Positions 9,566 to 17,931 are shown, numbered from the stretch's first letter. The stretch: DNA of 64,000 nucleotides from Pararhizobium sp. A13 (GCF_040126305.1 NZ_CP149510.1:1437001-1501000); one strand, 5' to 3'. Translations and numbers: made by a program. The notes: generated by a model not told the origin, from the sequence alone.

Positions 9566-9827
9566 TCACCGACGTCGTCGAGAAGGACACCTGCGGACGC
9601 AGACGCCGCCACGATTGTTTCAACAGTCATATACCGTTGAGGCAATTGCGTGGCGAACTGGATTGGCCAAGATCGGCGTTCAGTTGTTGCTGTTGCTCGC
9701 ATTAGTAAACGGAAAAGCCGCGACGTTCCCTTCGATCCGCCTTAAAACCGATTTCTGTCTGTGTCGGCGATGATGGCGGCAACTGGTGGAAAGTGTGGCG
9801 TTCCGCGCGTGCGCAGACGCGTGAAAA
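9566..9827. other. Intergenic region between the sugar porter and ogt
   Basis: Both flanking genes end here (convergent). I see no convincing coding frame, RNA gene or repeat in this stretch. Confidence 0.4.
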
Positions 9828-10391
9828 TCACAGCGCGAGCGATTGCTGTGCCGGCTCCAGCGGTCCGAGATGGACCCCTTCCAGTTCCAGCATATGGACT
9901 TTGGCGGTTGCACCGCCGGGAGCGGAAAACCCGCCGACCTTGCGGCCGGCGGCGAGCACCCGATGGCACGGGATGATCAGCGGAACCGGGTTCTTTGCCA
10001 TGGCCTGTCCGACATCGCGGGCGGCTTCGGGACCGGCCCCGAGCTCTTTGGCCAAGGTGCCGTAGGTGGTCGTATGGCCCCAACCGACGCGGCGCAGGGC
10101 GGCATAGACCTGCTTGAAGAAATCGTTCTGCCCGTCAAGATCGAGCCGGACGTCCGAAAAATCGATCTCTTCGCCGTTGAAATAGCGTTTCGCGGCGGTG
10201 ATGGCTTCACTCACTTGCGGCGTTGGTGCGGCGCGTGCGGCGTCAGGGATATGGCGCAGGAGATTTCGCGTCGTTGCCTCGGCGCTGCGCGTCGGCAGCT
10301 GAAAACGCACGATGCCGACGTTGTTCCAGGCGATGCCACAGTAACCGCCAGCGGTCTCGAAGACCTGATATTTTTGTGCTGTCTGGGCCAT
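9828..10391 (-). CDS. ogt: Methylated-DNA-[protein]-cysteine S-methyltransferase
   Basis: 187 residues. The active-site motif PCHRV sits in VPLIIPCHRVLAAGRKVGGF near residue 145; its cysteine takes the methyl group from O6-methylguanine in a suicide repair reaction. The winged-helix DNA-binding segment precedes it (GHTTTYGTLAKELG). The start at 10391 is supported by AGGAGG shortly upstream on the minus strand; an upstream in-frame ATG would add 24 unrelated residues. It is a stand-alone gene without an Ada-type regulatory domain. Confidence 0.92.
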   Translation of the reverse strand: MAQTAQKYQVFETAGGYCGIAWNNVGIVRFQLPTRSAEATTRNLLRHIPDAARAAPTPQVSEAITAAKRYFNGEEIDFSDVRLDLDGQNDFFKQVYAALRRVGWGHTTTYGTLAKELGAGPEAARDVGQAMAKNPVPLIIPCHRVLAAGRKVGGFSAPGGATAKVHMLELEGVHLGPLEPAQQSLAL

Positions 10392-10600
10392 CCTACAGCT
10401 CCTCCTATAAGCCATGCTCCATCCTCTCCCAGTTTCGGCGGCGATGCCACCCGTTTCTTGCACGGTCGGGGATCGCGTGATGAAGCCAAGCCCGCTATCG
10501 CTGCTCGGCGAAATTCAACGTTTTTGCAAAAGATGAGCGTTTCAGGCCATTCCAAAATTATCGCAGGGTGGGAATAGATTCACAATGTTCCTGTTTTGTT

Positions 10601-10629
10601 CTTGATCTCGCATCTGACTCGGCTATAAT
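10601..10629 (+). promoter_or_regulatory. Sigma-70-type promoter for the 2'-5' RNA ligase-like gene
   Basis: CTTGAT (10601-10606), a 17-base spacer and a perfect TATAAT (10624-10629) end 29 bp before the ATG at 10659. Confidence 0.7.
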
Positions 10630-10658
10630 CGTCCCATTCAAAAAGGATGAGGTCTGCC

Positions 10659-11279
10659 ATGCTTGGAAAAGCCGGGAATGAAGCCGTGCGTCGTGATCAG
10701 AAGTCTTTTGCATTTGGAGGGAAGGCGCGAAAATTCGATGATGCCGGAAAGAGCAATCTGTTTCTCGCCATCGTGCCGGAGCGCGACGTGGCGCTTCGGG
10801 CCGCTGAAATCGGCAGCGATGTATCGCAACGACATGGGTTGTCGAAAGGTCCGCGTCCGCAGGCGCTGATGCATGTCTCGCTGAACGCGATCGGAAAATA
10901 TGCCGATTTTCCGGAGGATGTCGTCGTTGCCGTGTCGGCGGCGATGGCGACCGTCAAGGCAGCGCCATTCGAGGTGATGTTCGACCGGGTCATGCATTTT
11001 GCCAGCGCCAATGCGGTTGCACTGGGCAATGCCGTGCGCAGCGAAGAAATGATGGACCTGCATGTGCAGCTGGCCAAGGAGATGTGGGCTGTCGGCCTGA
11101 CATTCTCCTACAATCCTCGCTTCATGCCGCACATGACGCTTTTCTACGATGAAGCGCCTGTTCCCGAGCAGATGCTTGCCGACCCGGTCAGCTGGATCGC
11201 GCGCGAGTTCGTTCTCATCCGCAGTTTCATCGGCAAGAGCGAACACGAATATATCGACCGCTGGCCACTTCTGGACTGA
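10659..11279 (+). CDS. 2'-5' RNA ligase / cyclic phosphodiesterase family protein
   Basis: 206 residues with two HxS/T motifs typical of the 2H phosphoesterase family: MHVSLNAIG near residue 70 and PHMTLFYD near residue 158. Members act on 2',3'-cyclic phosphates of RNA ends, or reversibly on 2'-5' linkages (ThpR/LigT). ATG 10659 has GAGG six bases upstream; an in-frame ATG at 10647 is too close to its own AGG to be preferred. A strong promoter lies directly upstream, so it is probably monocistronic. The physiological substrate in rhizobia is not known. Confidence 0.75.
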   Translation: MLGKAGNEAVRRDQKSFAFGGKARKFDDAGKSNLFLAIVPERDVALRAAEIGSDVSQRHGLSKGPRPQALMHVSLNAIGKYADFPEDVVVAVSAAMATVKAAPFEVMFDRVMHFASANAVALGNAVRSEEMMDLHVQLAKEMWAVGLTFSYNPRFMPHMTLFYDEAPVPEQMLADPVSWIAREFVLIRSFIGKSEHEYIDRWPLLD

Positions 11280-11681
11280 GGCCGTCGTCAACCGCGAGAG
11301 GCTCGAAATGTCGTGCGAAGCCGCGGAAGTAACATCGCGGCAAACATCGGTGTCAGAGGGCGTGCATGCAGTGCAGGCCCTCTCGACCTCCACGCGACGA
11401 TGGCTCTCTGGAAATGCGCATATTGATGAAGGCTTCCGGCTCGAGGAGGCCGATCTCGCCTCGGCGCTTGACGCAGCGCGGTCTTCCTCGCTGGCGGCGA
11501 AAGCTCTGGCTTCGAGGATGCTGCCTGGTATGCCTGGACATGAACCCGCAGAAAAACGCAACGCGGCTAGTGAACAACCGCGGCTATGGGCGGAGCGCTG
11601 ACGCAGCCGGCTCTTGCATATTTGCAGCCTGTCCGCGTCGTGCTATCCCGCTTGCCGGTTGGCAAAGGGATGGCATGACGC
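11280..11681. other. About 400 bp without a recognised gene
   Basis: The only candidate is a 97-codon frame on the plus strand, 11308-11601, with GAGAGG six bases before its ATG. The product is Ala/Ser/Arg-rich and matches nothing I recognise. Its codon choice is only partly typical. I treat it as unproven. Confidence 0.3.
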
Positions 11682-12035
11682 ATGAGCGTGACGGTTTACG
11701 GGATCAAGAACTGCGACACGATGAAGAAGGCGCGCACCTGGCTGGAAGGCCAAGGCGTCGCCTATGATTTCCACGACTACAAGGCATCCGGCATCTCCCG
11801 CGAGGTGCTCCAGCGCTGGTGCGCGGCGCTCGGCTGGGAAACCGTGCTGAACCGCGCCGGTACGACCTTTCGCGCTCTTTCCGATGCCGATAAGCGGGAT
11901 TTGAACGAAGACAAGGTGATCGCTCTGATGCTCGCCCAACCCGCGATGATCAAGCGGCCGCTGCTGGATCGTGATGGAAAGCTCACCGCCGGGTTCAAGC
12001 CGGACGTTTACGAAAGTATCTTTTCCGGTCGATGA
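11682..12035 (+). CDS. ArsC family reductase-like protein (YffB/Spx type)
   Basis: 117 residues of thioredoxin-like fold, matching the ArsC/YffB/Spx family (VYGIKNCDTMKKARTWL at the N-terminus with a single active-site cysteine, and the conserved KRPLLDRDGK segment near residue 90). YffB-type members lack proven arsenate reductase activity and may be glutathione-dependent thiol reductases. It is not associated with other ars genes. It precedes a YbaK-like gene by 57 bp on the same strand. Confidence 0.85.
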   Translation: MSVTVYGIKNCDTMKKARTWLEGQGVAYDFHDYKASGISREVLQRWCAALGWETVLNRAGTTFRALSDADKRDLNEDKVIALMLAQPAMIKRPLLDRDGKLTAGFKPDVYESIFSGR

Positions 12036-12092
12036 TCTTCGCCCTCACAGGGGCTGAACCGCAACATCCTCCTAGCGAAATTGACGGAAACC

Positions 12093-12566
12093 ATGTCGAA
12101 AAGCACCCGTGCGACGCTTGCATTGACAAAGGCCGGAGCAGCCTTTTCGGTTCATACCTATGACTACGATCCCTCAGTCGACCGGATCGGCATGGCAGCG
12201 GCGGAAGCGCTGGGCGAGGAGCCGCGCCGTGTTCTGAAGACTCTGATGGCGGAGGTGGATGGCAGGCCGGTCTGTGTCGTCGTGCCGTCCGATCGCGAGA
12301 TCAGCATGAAGAAGCTGGCGGCCGCCTTTCGCGGCAAGTCGGCGAACATGATGAAGCCGGCGGAGGCGGAGCGGCTGACCGGCTATCACGTCGGTGGCAT
12401 CAGTCCGTTCGGACAGAAAAAGCAGGTCCCGACGGCGATCGAGGAGGAAGCGCTCCTCGAGCCGCTGGTCTATATCAATGGCGGTCAGCGTGGCTTGCAG
12501 GTACGGCTGGCGCCCGAGGATGCGCGCAAGGCGTTGAATGCGGTCGCGGCGCCGCTGATTGCCTGA
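12093..12566 (+). CDS. ybaK: Cys-tRNA(Pro)/Cys-tRNA(Cys) deacylase (YbaK/EbsC family)
   Basis: 157 residues of the YbaK domain, including the motif GGISPFGQKK near residue 108 and the conserved lysine in the early part (RRVLKTLMAEVDG). These proteins hydrolyse cysteine mischarged onto tRNA(Pro) in trans, protecting translational accuracy. ATG 12093 is used; a TTG at 12081 in frame is an alternative. The gene lies 57 bp behind the ArsC-like gene and ends 9 bp before the convergent MarR gene. Confidence 0.88.
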   Translation: MSKSTRATLALTKAGAAFSVHTYDYDPSVDRIGMAAAEALGEEPRRVLKTLMAEVDGRPVCVVVPSDREISMKKLAAAFRGKSANMMKPAEAERLTGYHVGGISPFGQKKQVPTAIEEEALLEPLVYINGGQRGLQVRLAPEDARKALNAVAAPLIA

Positions 12567-12574
12567 AGACGTCG

Positions 12575-13024
12575 TCAGAGCAACCGCGACAGCAACACCG
12601 AGAGTTGCGCAGCGTCGGCTTCGGGCAGTCTTGCTCCCACGTGCCTTGCGATTGCCTTGGCATAGATGTCCCACATTGTCGAACGCAAGACGCGGCCCTT
12701 TTCCGTGATCAGCACCCACCGGCCGCGGCCATCCTTGTCGAAGGTCTGGCGTTCGACCAGGCCTTCCCGCTCCAGCCTGTCGATCAGACGCGAGAGATTG
12801 TATTGCGCCAGAAGTGTGCGCTCTTCGATCTCGAATGGCCGTAGCCGTCCGTCGTCGGCGCGGGAAAGTTCCCAGAGCACATCGTACCAGCCAAGCCCCG
12901 GCAGACCTGCGGCCTTGAAATCACGCTCGATCGCGGCAAGCACCCGTTGCTGTGCCCGCATCAGGTTGATCCAGGCCTGCGTGGAGCTCGCTATCTGCTC
13001 GGAAGCATCTATTTTATCGGACAT
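12575..13024 (-). CDS. MarR family transcriptional regulator (next to GST)
   Basis: 149 residues with a MarR winged helix: recognition-helix segment LLAQYNLSRLIDRLEREGLV near residues 70-90 and the wing DKDGRGRWVLITEKG. It is divergent from a glutathione S-transferase gene with only 79 bp between them. That gap has a perfect 18-bp palindrome plus a second, degenerate copy next to its own start codon, so autoregulation and control of the GST gene are likely. I chose the first ATG that lies outside the palindromic region (13024). Ligand unknown; electrophiles or phenolics would fit the family. Confidence 0.88.
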   Translation of the reverse strand: MSDKIDASEQIASSTQAWINLMRAQQRVLAAIERDFKAAGLPGLGWYDVLWELSRADDGRLRPFEIEERTLLAQYNLSRLIDRLEREGLVERQTFDKDGRGRWVLITEKGRVLRSTMWDIYAKAIARHVGARLPEADAAQLSVLLSRLL

Positions 13025-13040
13025 GAATGCATTTACATAT
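13025..13040. promoter_or_regulatory. Second, degenerate MarR operator copy
   Basis: Read on the minus strand, ATATGTAAATGCATTC matches the core of the palindrome at 13067-13084 (ATATGCAAATGCATAT) at 13 of 16 positions. It abuts the MarR start codon. Confidence 0.5.
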
Positions 13041-13042
13041 AT

Positions 13043-13071
13043 CTTGACGGTTCTGGCAAATGATAATATAT
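13043..13071 (+). promoter_or_regulatory. Promoter of the GST gene
   Basis: CTTGAC (13043-13048), 17-base spacer, ATATAT (13066-13071), close to the rhizobial CTTGAC-N17-CTATAT consensus. The -10 lies within the palindrome at 13067-13084, so a bound MarR dimer would block it. Confidence 0.6.
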
Positions 13072-13084
13072 GCAAATGCATATA
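13067..13084. promoter_or_regulatory. MarR operator palindrome
   Basis: TATATGCA-AA-TGCATATA is a perfect 18-bp inverted repeat, of the size bound by a MarR dimer, between the divergent MarR and GST genes. Confidence 0.7.
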
Positions 13085-13103
13085 AATAGCCGGAGCCCAG
13101 CCC

Positions 13104-13799
13104 ATGCAATCCGAGACGCTCACCCTCGCCAGCCATTACCTCTGCCCCTACGTCCAACGCGCCTCGATCGTGTTGTCTGAAAAGGGCGTCGCTTTCGAGC
13201 GGCGCTATATCGACCTTGCAGCCAAGCCGGATTGGTTCCTGCGTATCTCGCCGCTCGGCAAGGTGCCGCTGCTGGCGATCCCGCAGGCCGGCCGGGATGA
13301 CGCGATCCTGTTCGAAAGTGCCGTGATCTGCGAATATCTGGAGGAAACCCAAGCTGGTGCGCCGCTGCATCCGGCCGATCCGCTGACCCGTGCCCGCCAT
13401 CGCGGCTGGATGGAATTCGGTTCATCGGTTCTAGCCGATCTCTGGGTTTACGAGACAACGAAGGACGCTGAACAGTTCGAGGCGAAGTGCCGAACGCTCG
13501 CTGCAAAATTCGCAACACTTGAACAGGAATTGGCTGAACGACCGTATTTCGCGGGTCAGCACTTCAGCATGGTCGATGCCGTCTTCGCGCCGGTGTTCCG
13601 CTATTTCGAGCTGTTCGAAACTCTGTTCGAGAGCGGCATCTTCGATGGGTTGCCGCGCGTCAATGCCTGGCGCAAGGCGCTTGCGGTCCGGCCAAGCGTC
13701 GTCGACGCGGTCACGGAAGATTATCCGGAGCGCCTCATGGTCTTCCTGCGCCGGCACGATGCTTACCTTCTGGCCCGCGGCTGGCGGCCTGACCGATGA
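13104..13799 (+). CDS. Glutathione S-transferase family protein
   Basis: 231 residues. The N-terminal thioredoxin-like domain begins with LASHYLCPYVQRA (active-site-type CPYV motif) and contains the glutathione-binding KVPLLAIP and ESAVICEYLEE segments; an all-helical C-terminal domain follows. Members conjugate or reduce with glutathione, detoxifying electrophiles. It is divergent from a MarR gene with a palindrome on its promoter, so induction by a toxic ligand is likely. The CPYV motif points to the Omega/Lambda-like thiol-transferase type rather than a classical conjugating enzyme, but this is inference. Confidence 0.9.
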   Translation: MQSETLTLASHYLCPYVQRASIVLSEKGVAFERRYIDLAAKPDWFLRISPLGKVPLLAIPQAGRDDAILFESAVICEYLEETQAGAPLHPADPLTRARHRGWMEFGSSVLADLWVYETTKDAEQFEAKCRTLAAKFATLEQELAERPYFAGQHFSMVDAVFAPVFRYFELFETLFESGIFDGLPRVNAWRKALAVRPSVVDAVTEDYPERLMVFLRRHDAYLLARGWRPDR

Positions 13800-13888
13800 T
13801 GTGATGGGCGGTGATCGCAAAGGCCTTCTGTTTTGGTCCGAGGCGCATTAAACAGGTGGTTCGGACTAACAAGCCAGCAGGATATGCG

Positions 13889-15142
13889 ATGACCTTCCAT
13901 TCCCCCGCCCATCAAGCCGTCGATCCCGTCAAACTGGAAAAGCTCGCGGAAGTCGCCGTCAAGGTGGGCTTGAGGCTCGAGCGCGGACAGGATCTGGTGA
14001 TCACGTCTCCGATTGCCGCCTTGCCGCTGGTTCGGTTGATCACGAGGCACGCCTACATCGCCGGCGCCGGACTGGTCTCAACCTTCTATTCGGACGAGGA
14101 AACGACGCTTGCGCGTTATCAGCATGCGCCGGACGAGAGCTTCGACCGGGCGACGGACTGGCTCTATGACGGCATGGCCAAGGCTTACGGCAAGAATGCC
14201 GCCCGTCTCGCCATTTCCGGCGACAACCCGATGATGCTGGCGGCGCAGGATCCGGCCAAGGTCGCTCGGGCCAACAAGGCGAACTCGATCGCTTACAAGC
14301 CGGCGCTGGAGAAGATCTCCAATTTCGACATCAACTGGAACATCGTCTCCTATCCGAACCCGGCCTGGGCAAAGCAGATGTTCCCGGACGATCCTGAACA
14401 CGTCGCCGTCGAAAAGCTGGCGAACGCGATCTTTGCCGCCTCCCGCGTCGATGTCGCCGATCCCATTGCCGCCTGGGCCGAACACAATGCCAACCTCGCC
14501 AAGCGGTCGTCCTGGTTGAACGGAGAGCGTTTCGCGGCGCTGCATTTCACCGGTCCGGGTACGGACCTGACGGTTGGTCTTGCCGATGGCCATGAATGGC
14601 ATGGCGGCGCGTCGACGGCGAAAAATGGCATCACCTGCAATCCGAACATCCCGACCGAGGAAGTCTTCACCACGCCGCATGCGCTGCGCGTCGAGGGTCA
14701 TGTGTCGAGCACCAAGCCGCTGTCACATCAGGGCACGCTGATCGACAATATCCAGGTCCGTTTCGAAGGAGGCCGAATTGTCGAGGCCAAGGCCAGCAAG
14801 GGCGAAGAAGTGCTGAAAAAGGTGCTGGATACCGACGAGGGCGCGCGGCGTCTCGGCGAAGTGGCGCTGGTGCCGCATTCCTCGCCGATTTCGGCCAGCG
14901 GCGTCCTGTTTTACAATACGCTGTTCGACGAAAATGCCTCCTGCCACATCGCGCTTGGCCAGTGCTATTCGAAATGCTTCCTCGACGGCGCGTCGCTCAA
15001 CGCGGAGCAGATCAAGGCGCAGGGCGGCAATTCGAGCCTGATCCACATCGACTGGATGATCGGCTCCGGTGAGGTCGATATCGACGGTGTTCGCGCGGAC
15101 GGCGCCAAGGTTCCGGTGATGCGCAAGGGCGAGTGGGCTTGA
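13889..15142 (+). CDS. Aminopeptidase, M29 family (AmpS/PepS-like)
   Basis: 417 residues, the usual M29 length. Hallmarks include the N-terminal region (KVGLRLERGQDLVITSP), the central LTVGLADGHEWHGG and the C-terminal GNSSLIHIDWMIGS, which contribute metal-binding and catalytic residues in this dinuclear metallopeptidase family. It removes N-terminal amino acids from peptides in the cytoplasm. I use ATG 13889, where homology-like sequence begins; the frame is open upstream but reads as non-protein. A possible small gene overlaps the stop codon. Confidence 0.9.
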   Translation: MTFHSPAHQAVDPVKLEKLAEVAVKVGLRLERGQDLVITSPIAALPLVRLITRHAYIAGAGLVSTFYSDEETTLARYQHAPDESFDRATDWLYDGMAKAYGKNAARLAISGDNPMMLAAQDPAKVARANKANSIAYKPALEKISNFDINWNIVSYPNPAWAKQMFPDDPEHVAVEKLANAIFAASRVDVADPIAAWAEHNANLAKRSSWLNGERFAALHFTGPGTDLTVGLADGHEWHGGASTAKNGITCNPNIPTEEVFTTPHALRVEGHVSSTKPLSHQGTLIDNIQVRFEGGRIVEAKASKGEEVLKKVLDTDEGARRLGEVALVPHSSPISASGVLFYNTLFDENASCHIALGQCYSKCFLDGASLNAEQIKAQGGNSSLIHIDWMIGSGEVDIDGVRADGAKVPVMRKGEWA

Positions 15143-15282
15143 CCACAGCCGGCGTTGGCGCCGCCGCCTGGCTGGGCGGCGTCCGCCCAGTGCTCGCCAA
15201 GGGCTTCGTCGCGGCCGCCGATTTCATCCGACCGATTTCCAAGGGGCTTGCTGCGGCGAAGGAAAAAGTGGCTAGGGGCTGA
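15139..15282 (+). CDS. Possible small protein overlapping the aminopeptidase stop
   Basis: A TTG overlaps the aminopeptidase TGA (TTGA), opening a 47-codon frame that ends at TGA 15280-15282. The product (begins TTAGVGAAAWLGG, ends AAKEKVARG) is Ala/Gly-rich and basic with one hydrophobic stretch. Codon choice resembles the neighbouring genes. It overlaps the end of the convergent EamA gene by 11 bp. I do not recognise it; it could be chance. Confidence 0.3.
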   Translation: MTTAGVGAAAWLGGVRPVLAKGFVAAADFIRPISKGLAAAKEKVARG

Positions 15283-16174
15283 CGGCTGCCGCCGCCAGCG
15301 GCGCCACGGGCCGTCGGGCCATTTGCGCCCGTTGTCCCAGCCAGACGCTTGCCAGCACGGCCACCATGCCGATGAGCTGAACAGGCGACAGGTTCTGGCC
15401 AAGCACGCCCCAGCCGAGCAACGTTGCCACCAGCGGGCTGAGGAAACCGAGTGACGCGACGGCCGCAGGCTCCAGTTTTGACAGGCCACGAAACCACAAC
15501 AGATAGGTGAAGGCGGCGCCGATGAGGCCGAGCCATGCCATGCCGAGCACATTTGCCAGTGTCGGCGCCGGCAGGGTGGGCTCGAGGAGCAGGGCGATCG
15601 GCAGCAGGAGCAGGCCGCCGGCCGTCAATTGCCATGCGGTGAAGGTCAGGCTCGAGACCGGCGGCGCCCAGTGCCGCGTCAGCACCGTTCCGAAGGCCAT
15701 CGATACCGCACCGGCGAGCCCCGCCATGATGCCGATGGGATCGAGTGCCGCCGACGGTGTCAGCACCAGAAGGCCGACCCCGACTATGCCGACAAAGCCT
15801 GCCACGATCGCCAGTGGCCTGATTGCCGTGCCGATCAACAGGCGCGCCAGCACCACGACGATCAATGGCTGGATGGCGCCGACGGTGGCAGCGACGCCGC
15901 CCGGCAGTCGGTAGGCGGAGACGAACAGCATCGCCCAGAAGAACGAGAAATTGAGCGCGCCGAGGATGAAGCTTCGGAGCCACCAGACGCCTTGCGGCAG
16001 CTGCCGGACGATCAACAGAAGGATGATACCGGCGGGCAGGGCCCGCAGCATGGCAACCGTGAGCGGATATCCATGCGGCAGGAATTCCGTGGTGACCAGA
16101 TAGGTGCTGCCCCAGATGGCTGGCGCAATGGCGGTCAGGGCGATATCGGTGGGGGAGGCGGATTTTATCTTCAT
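15272..16174 (-). CDS. EamA/DMT family exporter
   Basis: 300 residues with ten predicted helices in two EamA repeats (first repeat begins IALTAIAPAIWGSTYLVTTEF; second near SMAFGTVLTRHWAPP). The family exports amino acids, metabolites or drugs. It is divergent from a MarR gene and shares with it an 84-bp promoter region that has two copies of the same palindrome. I infer that the MarR protein represses this exporter. Substrate unknown. Confidence 0.88.
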   Translation of the reverse strand: MKIKSASPTDIALTAIAPAIWGSTYLVTTEFLPHGYPLTVAMLRALPAGIILLLIVRQLPQGVWWLRSFILGALNFSFFWAMLFVSAYRLPGGVAATVGAIQPLIVVVLARLLIGTAIRPLAIVAGFVGIVGVGLLVLTPSAALDPIGIMAGLAGAVSMAFGTVLTRHWAPPVSSLTFTAWQLTAGGLLLLPIALLLEPTLPAPTLANVLGMAWLGLIGAAFTYLLWFRGLSKLEPAAVASLGFLSPLVATLLGWGVLGQNLSPVQLIGMVAVLASVWLGQRAQMARRPVAPLAAAAVSP

Positions 16175-16181
16175 TTAAAGT

Positions 16182-16197
16182 ATCTCGAGTTCAAGAT
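16182..16197. promoter_or_regulatory. MarR operator, copy 1 (near the EamA start)
   Basis: ATCTCGAGTTCAAGAT matches the palindrome at 16219-16234 at 13 of 16 positions, 37 bp away centre to centre. It sits between the EamA start and its inferred -10, where a bound protein would block transcription. Confidence 0.65.
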
Positions 16198-16218
16198 AAA
16201 ATCAGGATAGCGCCATTT

Positions 16219-16234
16219 ATCTTGACGTCAAGAT
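16219..16234. promoter_or_regulatory. MarR operator, copy 2, doubling as -35 of both promoters
   Basis: ATCTTGACGTCAAGAT is a perfect 16-bp palindrome. Each strand reads CTTGAC inside it, the rhizobial -35 element. On the plus strand 17 bases separate it from CTAGGA, and on the minus strand 17 bases separate it from TATCCT. So one palindrome appears to serve the divergent MarR and EamA promoters and to be the operator for both. Confidence 0.65.
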
Positions 16235-16257
16235 TAAATCTTCCTAGGACGGTGAAC

Positions 16258-16746
16258 ATGGAAAACGATCATGTCGATAGGATCCTGGCACAATGGCGCA
16301 GGGAGCGCCCCGACCTCGATGTCGGGCCGATGGGCCTGCTCGGCCGCCTGGCGCGGCTAACGACCTATCTCGGGCGCGAGGTCGAAAAGACGTTTCTGGA
16401 ACTGGGGCTGTCTTCCGCGAGTTTCGATGTGCTGGCGGCGCTCCGGCGCTCCGGCAAGCCCTACCGCCTCTCGCCGGGCGATCTGCTGGCGACGATGATG
16501 ATCACCTCGGGCACGATGACGAACCGCATCGACCAGTTGGAAAAAGCGGGCCTGGTCGAGCGCTTGACCAATCCCGAGGACCGACGCAGCGTCCTGATCG
16601 CGCTGAAGCCCGAAGGGCTCGATCTTGTCGAGCGCGCCGTCACCGCCCATGTCGCCAACCAGCATCGGCTGACCGCGCTTCTGGAGCCGGAAGAGCAGGC
16701 AGCGCTTGATAGGCTGCTTAGGAAATATCTCGTCCAGTTTGGATAG
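16258..16746 (+). CDS. MarR family transcriptional regulator (next to EamA exporter)
   Basis: 162 residues with a typical MarR winged helix (MITSGTMTNRIDQLEKAGLV as recognition region near residues 80-100, wing NPEDRRSVLIALKPEG). ATG 16258 follows AGGACGG. It is divergent from the EamA exporter, and two palindrome copies lie between them, supporting autoregulation and exporter control. The inferred promoter places transcription start only a few bases before the ATG, so the mRNA leader would be very short. Confidence 0.9.
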   Translation: MENDHVDRILAQWRRERPDLDVGPMGLLGRLARLTTYLGREVEKTFLELGLSSASFDVLAALRRSGKPYRLSPGDLLATMMITSGTMTNRIDQLEKAGLVERLTNPEDRRSVLIALKPEGLDLVERAVTAHVANQHRLTALLEPEEQAALDRLLRKYLVQFG

Positions 16747-16755
16747 AGCGAAGCC

Positions 16756-17931
16756 TCAGCAGGCGAGATCGGCGACCACCGCGTCGAGGATCAGCATACC
16801 GGCCGGCGTGCAGCGCAGGCGGGAATTGCCCAGGCGCTCGATGAAGCCGTGCTCGATCAGGAACTGCTCGCGATCCGGATCGGGTTCGCGTCCAGACAGG
16901 CTCTGCCAGCGCACGAGGTCGATGCCTTCCTTCAGCCGCAGCCCCATTAGCAGCAGTTCGTCGGCCTGTTCGTCGAGGCCGAGAACCTCCTGGTCGATCA
17001 TGCCGTGGCCGTGTTCCTCGACCATTTTCAGCCACTCTTCCGGCTTGCGCTCGGTGGCAGTGGCGATCTTGTTTCGGCCCATGCTGAGCCGTCCGTGCGC
17101 ACCGGGACCGATGCCGGCATAGTCGCCATAGCGCCAGTACGTCAGATTGTGGCGGCTTTCGGCGCCGGGGGCGGCATGATTGGACACCTCGTAGGCCGGC
17201 ATCCCGAAGCCCTCGGTAATCTCCTGCGTCGCCTCGTAGAGCACGGCTGACTGCTCACCATCGGGAACGATCAGCTTGCCGCTCTTGTGCAGGCCGTAGA
17301 AGGGGGTCCCTTCTTCGATCGTCAGCTGGTACAGCGACAGGTGATCGACGGCGTAGGAGACCGCCTGCTTCAGCTCCCGTTCCCAGTCCTCGACCGTCTG
17401 GTTCGGGCGGGCATAGATGAGGTCGAAGGACATGCGCGGGAAGATGTCGCGCGCCAGCCCGATCGCCTTCAGCGCGTCTTCCACATTGTGCAGTCTGCCA
17501 AGGAATTTGAGATCCCGGTCGTTCAGCGCCTGAACGCCGAGTGAAACGCGGTTGACGCCGGCAGCCCTGTAACCATGAAAGCGCGTTGCCTCGACGCTGG
17601 AGGGGTTGGCCTCCATGGTGATTTCGATGCCATCAGGCACATGCCAGAATTTCGCGATCCCGTTCAGCACCGCCTCGACCGTTGTCGGATCCATCAGCGA
17701 GGGTGTCCCACCACCCATGAAGATGCTGGTCACTGTGCGCGGACCGGAAAGCCGGCGGGCTTCCGCCATCTCGGTCAGGAACGCCGAGACGAAACGCGGC
17801 TGATCGACCGGTTGATGCCGCACATGGCTGTTGAAATCGCAATAGGGGCATTTGGCGGCACAGAAGGGCCAGTGCACATAGACCCCGAAGCCGGGGTCTG
17901 TGCTGTCACCGATGGAGGAGAAAGTGGCCAT
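16756..17931 (-). CDS. hemW: Radical SAM protein HemW (coproporphyrinogen oxidase-like, heme chaperone)
   Basis: 391 residues. The radical-SAM cluster motif CxxxCxxC is present as CAAKCPYC near residues 23-30, followed by GGGTPS. HemW homologues were long annotated as oxygen-independent coproporphyrinogen III oxidase but lack the catalytic N-terminus of HemN and bind heme for insertion into respiratory enzymes. It is the last gene of rph-VOC-rdgB-hemW on the minus strand, 14 bp after rdgB. Confidence 0.93.
   Translation of the reverse strand: MATFSSIGDSTDPGFGVYVHWPFCAAKCPYCDFNSHVRHQPVDQPRFVSAFLTEMAEARRLSGPRTVTSIFMGGGTPSLMDPTTVEAVLNGIAKFWHVPDGIEITMEANPSSVEATRFHGYRAAGVNRVSLGVQALNDRDLKFLGRLHNVEDALKAIGLARDIFPRMSFDLIYARPNQTVEDWERELKQAVSYAVDHLSLYQLTIEEGTPFYGLHKSGKLIVPDGEQSAVLYEATQEITEGFGMPAYEVSNHAAPGAESRHNLTYWRYGDYAGIGPGAHGRLSMGRNKIATATERKPEEWLKMVEEHGHGMIDQEVLGLDEQADELLLMGLRLKEGIDLVRWQSLSGREPDPDREQFLIEHGFIERLGNSRLRCTPAGMLILDAVVADLAC

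Noticed and set aside
11353..11577. Minus-strand 74-codon frame in the gap before the ArsC-like gene
   Set aside because: Arg/Cys-rich, no ribosome site, no recognisable pattern.
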